Source: Tigriopus japonicus (lineage: Eukaryota > Arthropoda > Copepoda > Harpacticoida > Harpacticidae). Taken from it: DNA of 64,000 nucleotides. Shown piece after piece: positions 11,458 to 24,400 of the stretch. Location: the NCBI GenBank assembly GCA_010645155.1, contig CM021321.1, positions 519,689-583,688 on the forward strand. Direction: 5' to 3'. The translations under genes and the position numbers were made by a program. Position 1 is the stretch's first letter. Every line of letters starts with the position of its first letter. The notes beneath the pieces are model-generated. The model worked only from the letters and a program-made list of their open reading frames with translations, did no database searches and had not been told where the DNA came from.

Positions 11458-12564
11458 GAACAGGATGTTTCTATCGAACTTCATCTCAGTTACTTTGAAT
11501 AAACGAGTTTTCGACCACGTTTAGTCACTCAACCTCTAAATTAGTGTGTGAAGGTTTTTGTCATATAACTAAGCCAACTTTTTTGCTTTGGGGCAAGCAT
11601 AAAACTCCAAAAGGTTGTATACATTATTGGTTGACAAACATTTCTTTCTTTCAACTCGTTGAGCGATTTATTCCAAACTTGTCCTTTGTATTTTCATTTT
11701 TACCTTTTGCCGCCATGGATATAGTTTCCCTCAAAAAATGACTAAGTTACGTAGAGGTCAAATGTCACCTCTATCCTTGAGACAGTGGAAAATTACAAAA
11801 GATGGACGGAAAGAAACATTCCAAGACCTCGTTTCTTGACCAGGTGTGATTACAATGCGCAAAAACGACGGACATCTAAAGAGGGGTACCGTATGTGATT
11901 TCGTTAGTATTCAAATGTTATGTTTTGCTCGATAATAAGACTGTTATGTTTCGTACCCCACGACTTTGGTTTTGAGTTTGCATCCGTATGTTTTACCTTG
12001 ATTGTTAAGAGGTATATGGGAGATTTTCGACACAATATAATTGTCCTTCAGAAATGCCATGACGCAGAGGGTATGAAATACTTGAGCCTAAGAGGTCATG
12101 TCAGTTTAGGAGACCTCGTCAGGTTAACGAGCTTCTTCATTGTCCACTTTATTTTGAGGGATATTTTCTTGTCCATGGACCAATTCATATCCTACTAGGC
12201 CAAATTGAAAGAATCTAATTCCCAGTATTGATAATAAATATTATGTTAATGTTCAATTTCATAACACAGAAGCAACGATTGTTCAGAAAATTTGACGCTT
12301 TGGGATTTTCAGATAAAGAGAAACTCAAATTATAACACTTAGTGCATAAGTATATTTTGTTTCTAAAATTCCCAACAACTATTTGTATAAGTACATTTAA
12401 AGATGAGGTAAGCCTTGTTATCGTCTCAGAAGTTAAAAGAAATATGAAAATAATGATGATGTTCGTACATGGACAGTTGTCTGTTGGAGAAATGTGATGT
12501 GGAATGTTCCATCGTATACCATTTTACAGGAAAAGAACAGAATAAGATTACTTGGATAGGTACC
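11458..12564. other. 3' flank of peptide-precursor gene
   Basis: Holds the AATAAA at 11498-11503. After that it is AT-rich sequence with chance frames (for example 11920-12198) that lack splice sites or protein character. Nothing else is supported. Confidence 0.4.
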
Positions 12565-12777
12565 CTCTCAAGCAGGGTTGCCAGATTGCCGAATCATTGG
12601 CCATTTCCAAAAGTGGCCGGAAGTGGCCGAAGAGAGCAAAAACATATTTGAAATGTTTATGAATTTTGTAAAATGAATTTTGCATTGGCCTGAAATCTTA
12701 CTACATTTGAACATGCCATGTTCTGCCAACCAGAGTATACAGTAGACATCTAGGTATACATACCGTACTTGAAGCAT

Positions 12778-13245
12778 TTAGTTTGTGTCCCAAAACTCGG
12801 CACTGCAAAATTTCAAACTTTGATACCATGGCCAATTTTTAGAATTAGAAACGCCCTTAGAAGAAAGTTTTGTTTTTTGTGACTTCGGTTTGATAGTGCT
12901 TAATACAACAATCGCACACAACAAAATTACAAAAAATACAACAATGTTGTTTAATAGTTTTATTATGACATCTTTTTCACATCTTTCTGAAGGGAACAAA
13001 CAATTTCCCTCGATTTTTTTGAAATTTTCCCAATTTTGTAATTTTGGAAAATCATCGCAAATTTTTCTAACTACATTGTAAATTATCATTTGCAAGTAAC
13101 TGATGGCCCCAAAGATAAAGTAAATCTTTTTGTTGCAACTGCAATAAACAATGTTGCCTTGCTTCCTAACTTTGATTTTGATTGATAAAAAATCTTTTTC
13201 CAGAGAAAAATATAAAAAATGACGGAACAAGCAATTTTCGCACAT
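12778..13245 (-). other. 155-codon open frame inside hAT element
   Basis: A minus-strand frame starting MCENCLFRHF, rich in Lys, Ile and Phe, with a hydrophobic stretch near IVVFFVILLCAIVV. It lies wholly inside the 12573-14376 transposon. It is not recognisable as a hAT transposase and may be chance. Long for such AT-rich DNA, so recorded. Confidence 0.2.
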
Positions 13246-13649
13246 TTTTTTTTTAAATTTTTCTCAATTTTGGTAATTTTGGACAAAAGTAGAAGATTTT
13301 GGTAATTACATTGTAAAATGTAATTTACGACTATGTGGTGGCACTGCTCATTGTGTTTGCAAATTGCTATCCCAATTGGATAACAGTTTCAAAGTAAAGT
13401 GTCTTTACTTGGAAATGTTGAAACTAGGAATGTTATTTACGAGGCTTAGTCAAATGTTGATTGAGGGAATAGAAATTTGCTTTATTGTGATACAAGTATT
13501 TTTCAAGCAATCTTGTTCCAAATTTTTTGTGTTAAACTGAATGCTGGACTTTAAAAAAAAAAAAATTAAATGAAAAGTGAAAAAAATTTTGACGGATCGA
13601 TTTAAGGTTCAGGCGAAAACGCCATTTTCAGTAAGAAATTGTTTTTCAT

Positions 13650-14340
13650 TTTGTGGCCGAAAGTGGCCGAAGGCTTCAAAAAAAGTGGCCGAAAGTGGCC
13701 GAAGGCTTCAAAAAAGTGGCCGAAAGTGGCCGAAGGCTTCAAAAAAGTGGCCGAAAGTGACCGACCGCTTCAAAAGAGTGGCCAAAAGTGGCCGGAGGGT
13801 TCAAAAAAGTGGCCGAAAGTGACCGACCGCTTCAAAACAGTGGCCAAAAGTGGCCGGAGGGTTCAAAAAAGTGGCCGAAAGTGACCGAACGCTTCAAAAG
13901 AGTGACCGAAAGTGGCCTAAGGCTTCAAAAAAGTGGCCGAAGGCTTCAAAAAAGTGGCCGAAGGCTTCAAAAAATTGGCCGAAGGCTTCAAAAAAGTGGC
14001 CGAATGCTTCAAAAAAGTGGCCAAAGGCTTCAAAAAAGTGGCCGAAAGCTTCAAAAAAGTGGCCGAAGGCTTCAAAAAAGTGGCCGAAGGCTTCCAAAAA
14101 GTGGCCGAAGGCTTCCAAAAAGTGGCCGAAGGCTTCCAAAAAGTGGCCGAAGGCTTCCAAAAAGTGGCCGAAGGCTTCCAAAAAGTGGCCGAAGGCTTCC
14201 AAAAAGTGGCCGAAGGCTTCAAAAAAGTGGCCGAAGGCTTCAAAAAAGTGGCCAAAAGTGACCAAACGCTTCAAAAGAGTGGCCGAAAGTGGCCGAAGGC
14301 TTCAAAAAATGGCCGAAAGCGGCCGAATTTCAAAGCAAAA
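13650..14340. repeat. minisatellite, 21-bp and 31-bp units
   Basis: From about 13916 to 14250 the unit is 21 bp (GTGGCCGAAGGCTTCAAAAAA), roughly 16 copies. Before that, 31-bp units carry a doubled GTGGCCGAAA. Because 21 is a multiple of three, several frames on both strands stay open and give artefact proteins such as repeated VAEGFKK and KWPKASK. These are not genes. Confidence 0.92.
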
Positions 14341-14384
14341 ATCGGCCGAGAGGCTTCCCAGAACCTGGCAACCCTGCTCTCAAG

Positions 14385-17300
14385 AATAACAATAAAACCC
14401 CTCTTCACCCTTCCCCTTTTTATTTCTTCCATGTGCACTGAAACTTATTCTAGTCAAACCAATGTGATATCACAATTTTTACATAGCTATAAGTCGTATC
14501 TGTTTATCAATTTGAGTTGCCATTCAAATATTCGGCCATAATATTTGGTGTTTAAAACATCGACAAAATGGACTCCTGATGAAAAAAAGGGGCAATGAGA
14601 TTTGTTCCGAGTTGATGCAACCTTGTCTGTTTTATAAAGTCAGTAGTGTTATGACCAGGGTGGCTCCAATCCGTCTACGTTGAAGAAAAACCACCCTTAG
14701 ATGGATCAATAAATTTATGGATAGATTTATAAATATTCTATAAATCATCGCGTCAGGCAACCTTCACATTTTTTCTCATGGTTTTAGCGCTTTGTACGTT
14801 CAAATCATGGATTCAAAATTATGACCGTCCGTGGATTTTGGGCACTTTTCATTGTGAATATGGTAGAATAACCCTGGTTATGAACTACCTCTCATAAAGG
14901 AGTGTGACGTCATCAAAACCTTTTAGTCAACTGTTGCTTAAGGGAGACCATAGAAATGCATGAAGAAATCCGGTTCTTAACTAAAGCAAAGAAATTCACC
15001 TCAGCTTTTTAGGCAGGTTTAGACATTTTTAAAGTACACTTCCTGATCAACCCATTAATCAGGAGCTAAACAGATCTGCTAACAGTTACTAATTGCTAAA
15101 TAATAATAAATTGATTTTTTTGTTTATAGGGATTCCTAGTAGCGGCAGTAAAAATCCGTAACCAAGAAAAGTTGGGTATGATCTTATTCAAAACAAATTT
15201 TGACAAGCATCTTGACATTTCCTCAGCAAATTTAGACTTTATTGGTTCATGGCGTGCAGAGAACCAATTTTAGAACCAACAATAATTGTCCAAATAGATC
15301 GACCCTCCTGTTCTAACCACGACAATCGGATTTGTGAACTATTCTCTGGAGAACAAAATCGGCTCTAAATTGCCTTTTCCATTCGTGTCGAAGTGTCTCA
15401 AACCCAGAACGCAATGTCCACGAGGTTAAGCAGACGTCATTCATGAACCATGAGGCTGAAGAAATCGAGGTCACTGGTGACGTAACCAAACCATTTGATC
15501 CCCAACTCAACAAAACTTGGAAATTGCAGTATTTTTGTTTGACAAGCTCTGCTCGGAGGTCCCAATTCATTCTCGTTTTGTCAAGTGAACAAGCGTTTTT
15601 TCGAATCGATTGATGACCAAGGAAAGTGTCTTTTTCTTGAGCTTAAATCAAAATTTCTCGCGTGGCCAAATCAACTTTTACAACCTTGTAAAGGTTGAAA
15701 CCCTGTCAATAGAACAAGTATTAAAAGTCCCATGACGTGGACAATATACTACGTTGACATATTTAAAATCATGATTTTTTTACAATTTGAATAAGTTTCG
15801 CAGTACTTTAGTGACTCAGATGATTTCCGTCTTAGGCCATTCTCTTCTAGTCATTCGAACTTCTGATTTGTCTATCAAATTTGTTTTCAAGGGTACTTTC
15901 TGTAGGTCAGATGAGGCAGTTTTCTGGTTGGGTTGCGGGTTTTTTTTACCGCTATAAAGAATGGGATTCCCTGTAAAGAAAGTTAATCATAAACGTCTCT
16001 ATCATGGTTTAACCGTCGAGATTTTTCCATTAAAAAATAAAGTGGTATTAGGATCCCATCAAGCCGGGAAAGAGTTAATCTTGAAATTGATCCTTCGTTC
16101 ACAACCTTGACTTGTCCGTCATTGCCAAGTTGTACGTAGCCAAAAGTGCTAAATCAGCCTTTGATACCTTTGACGTGTTCTGAACGAACAAGATTTGTTT
16201 ATAAAAGTGTATGTTTTGAGAGTGGGCTTCGTGGGTCTTTGATCTATCCGATCTACCGTACAATAACCTTCACATTCCTGTTCGTACAAGAGCGTACCTC
16301 ATTTTCGTCAGTCTGGCACTTTCTTGAGGTCGAAAGTCCTGATAATGAGAATCCGGCTGAACGGAGCAAAAACTAAGCTTATCTCCCTCTCTCTGTGTTT
16401 CATAGTACAGATGGAAAGTGATGCTTGCGTAAGGCTTACGTACGACATTTGTGCTTGGATGCATTTCGGAATGAGATGTGCCCAAACAAGTTTATAATTT
16501 GTAAATCTTTACAAAACTTAGAGAACTTGCGTTTAAGTATTAAATGTTTCAACAATCTTGCACAGGGATGAATCAGAAGTTAGAATTTGTTTGATCAAGA
16601 AAGCATTTGATCTTGTATATGGTCAACACATTCCACAGACCTTGTCACGTTCAATTCTTTGTTTGATCTCGTTGAATAGGAAAAACAATAGAGATCATTA
16701 TCGTCTGAATGCAGCTTGTATCAAATGTCACGAAACTTCAGAAACGAATCGTTTCCTCAGGTTCATCTAAAAACTTGCCGCGTGCAGTTTGTAGTCCGGA
16801 ATTGAAATCATCAATCTGTTGCCCAGGGTGACTCACCCGAAAACTCCAAATGTTGCCAATGAACTGTCAATCACATTTTATTGAGTCTGTCAGTTTTTAT
16901 GGCATTTAAAATGCATTTCAATAGCCTGTTCGTCTTCCATCTCCATCTCCTGAGCGAGTGTTATCTCCAGTCCAATCCAAATTCAAGGTCAAATGATCCG
17001 AGAGTGTCCATAATGATGTTCTGGGTCTGTCTGCAAAAGCAGGGTGCCCACTTGTTCGCTCGCTTGCTCGTTTGCTTGGATTTCAGTCCCGTCCGCCTCG
17101 TTAAGCAAACGAACTCACCCTATCTACAATCCACAATCCTACCGTAGTATTCTTGGCCTTGTGTTGTTTGCAATAAGCACTACTCATCAAGTGGCCTTCA
17201 AGAGAAACAGTACGTCAAATCCGAGACCTCTGAACACAATCAGGACTGCAGCAAAGGCTTGATCAGGAACATAATTCGCCTTCGAAACGATTGTTGTCGT

Positions 17301-17479
17301 CATTGTATATTTGTCATACATTTAGCGTCATTGTACATTGTAAATATGCTTTGATATATTTTTGCAAACTAATAAACTACATATTTATGCTGTTTTAATT
17401 ACATAAAAAACTTTGTGTATTCTGCTATACACATGCGTAAAAATTATGCTACGGCGTATAACTGTTTTTTGAGTGAAAA
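14385..17479. other. intergenic; one coding-like island
   Basis: Mostly AT-rich with no supported gene. The island 15313-15610 is more GC-rich and open on both strands: 85 codons on the minus strand from 15570, and on the plus strand a frame through 'VKQTSFMNHEAEEIEVTGDV' with no stop for about 85 codons. No splice pairing, domain or homologue was recognised. It may be a decayed exon or chance. Confidence 0.25.
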
Positions 17480-17725
17480 AATGTTGGATCAAATCATATT
17501 TTTTTGTTTGTTTCCTTGTTTGTTTGTTTGCTTGTTTGTTTGTTTGCTTGTTTTTTTGCATGTTTTTTTTGTTTGTTTGTTAAGGAGTCAATACATCACC
17601 AATAAAGGGTGTTCCGTTAAGGAATATTCCCACTCCTTGCCAGTTTTTGGCTGCCAATGGTATATATTTGAAGTTGTTTGCATTGAAAGACAGTTCAACA
17701 AACACTAATTGTAACTCCAGAGAGT
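17480..17725 (-). repeat. SINE-C copy 2, truncated, with (TTTG)n tail
   Basis: The left end is a long TTTG-rich tract (17490-17585), the sense-strand (CAAA)n tail. It continues with 'TTGTTTGCATTGAAAGACAG', matching SINE-C at 3535-3988 and 51015-51306. The tRNA-like head is absent, so it is truncated at its 5' side. Confidence 0.65.
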
Positions 17726-18117
17726 TGCGGGATCAGGTCAGAGTTTTTGGATTATTTTGCACCCATTGTGTGAACTGCATAACAAACAAGATTATGATCG
17801 ATTTCAACAATTTTACTGAGACCTTTTCAATTAATTTTAAGTGTAATTTGCACTTTTATGAATCTGAGAGATGAATTTTGAGAATCTGATTACGAGTCTC
17901 AAGCTTTCAGTTGGTCGATGTTAGTGTTAATACAAAGACTGAAATGCATTTGTCTTAAACATTAGATGCTTATTTATCTCTAGTAAAGATGTGTGTGATA
18001 TCTGACACTTATCATAACACTATATTCTTAATAAAATACAAAACCTCACGAATAAAATGAATACTTCTTCATTTGAATATTCTCTTCTTAGTTTTACGTC
18101 TTTTCTTTGCTCATTAG

Positions 18118-18946
18118 TAGAGCCCGGGAAAAAATGTTGGAAAAACGTTCAAAAAATGTCATTAAAATGTCAGGAAAAAGGGCAAAATCTTTTGAAATAT
18201 AGGGCAAAAAGGGCAAAAAATGTTGAAATTTAGAGCAAAAAGAGCAAAAAAATGCTAAAAATTAGGACAAAAAAGTCAACGAAATGTGTGAGAAATGGGA
18301 CTAGATGTGTGGAGGACTTGAGAATTCTACGTAAGACAGTGTGACCAGACATCTGAAGGAAATAATGCCGTCAAAACTCTAGCTTAAAAAAAACGGGAGG
18401 TTGCGCTTCTCATAGGAGGGTGTTTTTATAAGCCAGACGTCAATACAGTTTATATTATAAGTCAGATAGCACATTCAGAACCTTTTAAAGGCAATATATA
18501 TGAAAGTCTGAGTAAATAATGGCAACAGTGCCAACTAAAACATACTTTACTCTACACATAGCTATTTAGCCCACGTAAAATAATCACAGAAACAAGGGTC
18601 ACAAAGTTTCTGATGTGAACTTTTTCACAATAACAAAAAGAACTTGAAGGGCACTTTTTTCCCCTTTCCAAAAATTTTGATTAATTGGCATCATAAAATG
18701 TGAAGTTGAACAATGACAATTTTAGCGGGAAATTTTGGCGGGAAATTTCAAGCCTTCATTTGATTAATTGGTCCCTCAGAACCGGTTTTGGGATGACATT
18801 TTGGAGCAAAAGGTACAAAAAATGTTAAGAAAATATTGAAATTTTCCAAAAAATGTCAAATAAAATTAAAATGTTATATTCACGTAAAATTGGCAAAAAA
18901 TGTAAAAAATATTTTTTGATGTAAAAAAATGTTTTCCCTAGCCCTA
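18118..18946. mobile_element. hAT-type element, 829 bp
   Basis: Ends TAGAGCCCGGGAAAAAATG and the reverse complement TAGGGCTAGGGAAAACATT, with a perfect 8-bp duplication CTCATTAG (18110-18117 and 18947-18954). The interior is repetitive (GGCAAAAAATGTT words) and non-coding. Related diverged copies: 44504-45085, 50131-50687 and 56582-57121. Confidence 0.88.
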
Positions 18947-18954
18947 CTCATTAG

Positions 18955-19676
18955 GCTCGAGATCTTTACCTCAGTTTTCCCAAAGTTGAAATGTTATTTT
19001 GTGAATACTTTTTTCAGATCACTTTTTACATGAAAACACCGGCATTTCTTTTCACTACCTTTAATTTTAACACTTTTCTTATTGTCTGAAGATTAGTCCT
19101 ATGAGTACTGAAAAAAAAAATTCACCAGTGCTCTGAACTCTTTGCAAGTTTGTTGGTTTTTACATGGATTTTGTGATTGCGCCGTGGTGGTTTGGATATT
19201 TTTCAAATGCTTCTGTAGGTTCTGTAGTCCCATCTGTCGTTATAAGTTCTTGAGTATGTGTAAAATGTATACTGCACACTGAGTGTGTGGGCCAATGCTC
19301 TCATCTGAAGAGGGAAAGTCGCCCGAGTCAAAGCAAACTGTTGCTTCTTGTTGGATCGTATTTCAAGTGTTCCAAATATGCGGGATTTTATACAGTGACG
19401 ATGACAAGTCCGCATCTCTAAAACGCCATGACACATTATTCGATTGTTCTTGGCTCTTGGGAGTTCTGTAGACACGATACTTTGGTTTAGGAACCATGGA
19501 TCCAAGTCAAACAGACTGAAGGGGCAAAATTGGAATTTAATGATGATAAGCGGGACAAAAATGTCGAGGTCATGATGGTGAGCGATCCATTCTTGCTGTT
19601 CTGACGCAGGAGGTCGAAAAGACTACTGAAAAGATTTAGGCTGATTTCAAAGTTATTTCAAATAAACCAGCTCACG
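18955..19676. other. intergenic, no gene supported
   Basis: A 100-codon minus-strand frame at 19203-19505 overlaps a 62-codon plus-strand frame. Neither has splice context or recognisable features. Confidence 0.35.
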
Positions 19677-19684
19677 TTCTAGAG

Positions 19685-19910
19685 CAGGGGTCGGCAACTT
19701 GTGGGCCCAAGGGTGGTTTCGGGTGGGCCCAGGAGCTGTGAGGAAAGTCCAAAATAAGGGGTCGCACAACCTTTCGTAGTACATATCGTGAGCCCAGAGC
19801 TCTTGGATCGTCGAATTGTGGGCCCATGAACCTTCCAGCATTTTTGTAACGGTGGGCCACAGACTACACGAAATCAAATTCAGTGGCCCTTGAACGGTTG
19901 CCGACCCATG
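19685..19910. mobile_element. hAT-type MITE, 226 bp
   Basis: Ends CAGGGGTCGGCAAC / GTTGCCGACCCATG, flanked by TTCTAGAG (19677-19684) and TTCTAGGG (19911-19918), an 8-bp duplication with one mismatch. Same family as 56106-56333. Confidence 0.85.
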
Positions 19911-19920
19911 TTCTAGGGCA

Positions 19921-20175
19921 TTTCATACTTTAATGGCTAACGGTAAGTTCAACCAATATGAAAATTTATTTGTTAAATTAGTTTGGGGTCAAGTGTGCCG
20001 TGCCTCCAAAAAAGGCATTTTCAAAGAATGTGTTGGGAAAATTGGGGCCTACAGACACAAAATCAGCTATTAATGTGGACATTTTTTAAATTCCTGTTTA
20101 TTTTTCAAATATTATAGGTTTTTGAAGAAAATACATATTTAGTGTTTTGTCACTTTTTGGCAAAATGTCCGGGCC
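19921..20175. repeat. degenerate relative of the TAGRGCCCGG hAT family
   Basis: Shares the internal pattern 'TTTTTGAAGAAAATA...TTTTGTCACTTTTTGGCAAAATGTCCGGGCC' with the right halves of 44504-45085 and 50131-50687. Ends and duplication are not intact. Confidence 0.4.
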
Positions 20176-21446
20176 TTTGTTTTGACTTTCTTTGCTCAGC
20201 ACACAATCACAATAAGTAAGATTGTTAAAAAGGTGCAAATATAGCTTTTACTCTAGTTTACTATTAATAAACATGATCGAAATGAACTCGTAAAAAAGAG
20301 CTTAATTCAGAAATTACACTTGTCCTTGGTAGCTTTGTTTCACGTTTTTTTAATGAGACATCCTCTAGAAAATCACAGGGCAATATGAAATAATTTCAAA
20401 ATCCATTTCCATAAATTTAGCAAATAGACTGTGCTTAAAAATGTTAAAAGCTATTTGGTGTCCAACTTTTATTATGCAAAGTGAATAATGAAAGTACGAG
20501 CAACAACACAAGGAACATGGAAAATTTCCATTTTCCATTTGCGGATTTAGACATTTTTACTTTTAGAAAAGAAATTGTCCACTTGCAACTGAAATCCTTC
20601 TTTCCAATAGGTTTATCTTTTATTCTTGCATAATTAGCGAAAAGATTAGTAGAGCACTTTGAATCATTTGTGATACTCGTAAAAGCCATTTCTCGAGGGA
20701 AAATTGTCACTTTCCGCCGTCATGGATTTAAGTCATGTTCGTTTCAATTATAGGGCCATATTTTTTAACGACCTCTTTTTTCGATCTTTTCGCCGTAAGT
20801 AGACAAGATTCGTATCTTACATTCAAATCATACGAATGATTCTCTAAGCACTTGGCTCATTCACTAATGACTTTCCAGTGCAGTAGTTTTACAATAAGTC
20901 GGAACTTTCAGCGCTGCAAGTTCTACAAGACACACACTTTGCGCCTTTCACCATCAACACCAACAGCAACTCAGGAATGAGAACCCAGTGACTAGTCAGA
21001 GCAGAGAGTACATAGAAAAAAGCCAAGCATATGTACCATCAAGTATTCTAGATTCACCAACTTCAAAACATACCCAAATTAATATCCCCTCAGCTTCAAT
21101 ATGTTCCCTTAGTAAGAAAATGCTTTCTCCACTAGTGTTTAATGTGTGGATCAGTGACCCAACTCTTAGTCATAGTGTCTCTGTAGCTCGTAACAATTTG
21201 TGTGCCTTCTACGTGAATCTACACATTCTCGCCTTTGAAGCGTGGAACAACTTAGAACGAGGGAACAAACGCGGAGGCAAGTGTCTCGTCAGTAGGTGAT
21301 TGACCCACTTGGAGATGGGAGGGAGGAAAGAACACTTGTATGGAGAGAGCTCAGACGAGTTTTAGTGACAAACAGACATGGTTAGTGACGCGTATTAGAA
21401 GCGAGGGAACCCGTATTTCGGGGTTCCAGGATCCGGTGGATTCAGC
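20176..21446. other. upstream region of the LRR gene
   Basis: AT-rich to about 20900, then GC-richer. A 103-codon frame at 20988-21299 has no supporting splice sites. 21340-21446 probably contains the 5' UTR of the LRR gene, since an in-frame TAG occurs near 21390 and a possible acceptor TTCCAG at 21423-21428. Confidence 0.35.
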
Positions 21447-24400
21447 ATGTCGCCTCGAAAACCCGTGCCCAACTTGAAACTCTCCTCCGTGGACATGGTG
21501 GTCAGATTGTTGGCGGGGGCCGCTCTTAGACATGATTTAGTGTATATTGAGGTAAGACTATAGGATGTTAATAGGGTGACGTCACCATGCGGTTTATTTG
21601 GGGGAGAATACAGCAGGGATGCTAAGGGTAAAAGAAGCTCACCGTGATTGAGTATACTTGTTTTTGCTCTTATTTTCCAAAAAAAAATATTGTGGTTTTA
21701 GTGAGAGGATGGTTTGAGAAATGACATTTTCCACTTCTGTTCTAAGACAACAAATGTGAAGTTACACACTATCAGCCAATACAAAAACATGTTTTCCTCT
21801 TCCAAGCAGATGTTTTTCACAGAGTATAATGAGAAAACAAAATGAAAATTAATCTCTCTCAAGAATTTTGATTTCAAGGGAAAAATCCAGTAATCTAGTT
21901 TCAGAAGTTTGTAGATAATTGGAATAAGAACTTATGAGGCATTCATAGAAAATCCATTGCCTGACTTGTTATTGTAAAAATTTTGCTTTTTTTTATCGAG
22001 CCCAATAAACATTATTGGCTTGACATTTCAGAATGTGTAATAACAAGTTACTTTTCTAAGATTGTCATGATTCTATTGCAATTTCTATTGAACTGAACTT
22101 TTACTTTGAATCTAACTCAAATAACCTGGAATGTTGAGAAAGAATAGACCAATGGAACAGGTTGGGGTCGGTCAATCTTTTGTGATGTTGCTAAAATGGG
22201 ACCAAGATGCAATCATGATTGATCATTCTGCTTGACATTTCAGGAAACCCTTCGAGTTCTGATCCATTTAGGATTGTTCACCGATATTGTAAATGCCACG
22301 TTGAAGCTGCTCAATATCCGTAGAACGTATTCAAAGCCCGATAAGAAGCTCCATCACAAGCTTCTAATCAAAACTTTACTGCCCAAGTTACTCAACTGCC
22401 ATTTGGTGGCCATTAACCTGAGATACGACTTTATCAAGCACTCTTTTGAGGCCAAGGAGATCATTCTAAAAGGAATCAGGTAAAGGTTCCACTTGTTCAG
22501 CACATCTCAAATAAAACAACTTTCAAGAGATCAATCTATTCAAACATTGTCCTACAGACACTTTCGCAATCTGGAAAAGATTGATCTGAGCGGGTTTTGC
22601 ACCGACGAACTGGTCACGAAATTAAGCCGACACTGCCCTCATCTGCGCCATCTATCGGCCAACAATAGTAAAGCTCTCAGCAACACGGCTCTTAGCGCAT
22701 TAACCGGAGCTATTCGTGATGGTTCCGAATTTGTTCTTGGTTGCAAGGAACTGAGGAGGTGAGCTATTTGGTATTAGCTTGTAGCCCTTAAAAAATTAGC
22801 ATTTCTTGGATGCGTGATCAAGTCCATTAGGTTTTACTTTGAATTTTTCCGTGAGCCAACAAATTGCACGGCCCCTTTAATACGTGTTTTATTTCGAAGC
22901 GCTAATGTTATCAAAATGTTTTGATGAAGCTATAAGCTTATGGAGACAAGCATCCTGTGATGGGTTTGGACTAATTTATTTGTAAAAGGAAAATATTTGT
23001 CCAAATTTGCTCCTGTCAGCTCTGCACTACACTTGTGTGATGCTTCTCTTATTTTTGTGCAAGTGGTCAAATAATAGTAATAATAATGTTTATTGCGAGA
23101 ATTTTCTCATTGGTTATATATCTATACATGGTTTATACAATAATTGTAATGGAGTCATGGGACCCATTCTGGGTTCTGGAGGCGCCGTTCGAGGCGGAAT
23201 ATCCACTAGACAGATAGGGAGGTGGGGAAGACCTGGGATTGAACCCATGAACCTGAGCATAGCTCAGTCGGCGGTAGTCAACTGCGCTACACTATCTTCC
23301 CACTAATAAAAATATCCCAAGTTAGTTGCACAAGAAAAGAGCATACAAAATGTGTTAAAACACATCACCGGAGGGCATGGGGTCCTGATGCGAATAAATT
23401 TCCTATTTTTATGTTTGTATGTTGTTTGGTTTTTAAAATATTTGTTTGTTTAGGGTAAATTTTTATAATTTCCAGATAAAAGCTGCTGCCATCAAAATAA
23501 AAAAAAAACACTGTTCACAACTTACAGCTGATCGCCTCAAAACAACCATTTGGCTCCATCTCTCGGGGAGAATTTGAAACTAAGCTTATTAAGTCAACTC
23601 CATTTCTATTCAATTTTAGACTGGAGATATTCAACTGCCCACTGATCACTGCCTCAAAACTTGTTAGCCTAATCTTGATACTGCCCAAGATATCGTTTAT
23701 ATCCTCGGAAAAGATGCCCATCGCATTTGAAAGCTCCGCCCTTTTCGAATCCGGTCAGCGGTTCCAGCTGACCAATTTTGAGCACACCGTGTCTCATTTA
23801 GAGCGTGCCCAAGAGAAACTCTACCACCATCTCACCAACGGAGAGACATTTCTTCACAAGGTCAGCGAGATCTTTCCCAAGATTCTCACTGTCAAACTGA
23901 CCCTCTCCTATTATGGCGACAGTCACGTTGTGTCCCAAATCCGATGTTTCAAGAATATCCACACTTTAATACTGGAGTTGCCGGACGGCAGATTGGAAGA
24001 GAGCTTCCAAGAGCTGTTGGTGGAACGAGGTCACCAGTTAAAGAAATTGTGTCTGCGAGTTCAGTTTGCCAATCTGAGGGACTTGACGTCAGTGTTCCAA
24101 TTCTGCCCTTCATTGACCGTGTTCCAATTCTTCACAATCACCCTATTTGACGACGGCTTCCATGGCACCAAATGGGAGCGATTTCCGTCCAGTGATTCTC
24201 TCATCGAGCTTTGTCTGGGTGTGGGCAAGACTTTTTCGAGGAACATCGAACTGTTCCCTGCGATCATGGAGGAACTGCTTCTCAAAATGTCCCATATGGA
24301 ACATGTAGCCTTATCAGGAATCTGTTCAACGTGGCTTGACGATAAAAGCATCGACTTTCTTGTCATTCAAGGAGGACTATCGGCCATCCGAAACTTTTCC

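Larger units (their letters stand above)
12573..14376. mobile_element. hAT-type element carrying a minisatellite
   Basis: Ends CAGGGTTGCCAGATT and the reverse complement CAGGGTTGCCAGGTT, flanked by a perfect 8-bp duplication CTCTCAAG (12565-12572 and 14377-14384). The right half (13650-14340) is a tandem array of the word GTGGCCGAAGGCTTC, which also occurs in degenerate form just inside the left end (12605-12640). The left half contains a 155-codon minus-strand frame at 12778-13245 with no recognised domain. Confidence 0.88.

Noticed and set aside
13577..14541. Several long overlapping frames encoding VAEGFKK- or KWPKASK-type repeat proteins
   Set aside because: They are translations of a minisatellite whose unit is a multiple of three, open in several frames on both strands, inside a transposon.
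22232..22243. Start of the LRR protein at 22232
   Set aside because: The codon is TTG and lies within the splice acceptor; the exon begins at 22244 and joins in phase to the ATG exon at 21447.
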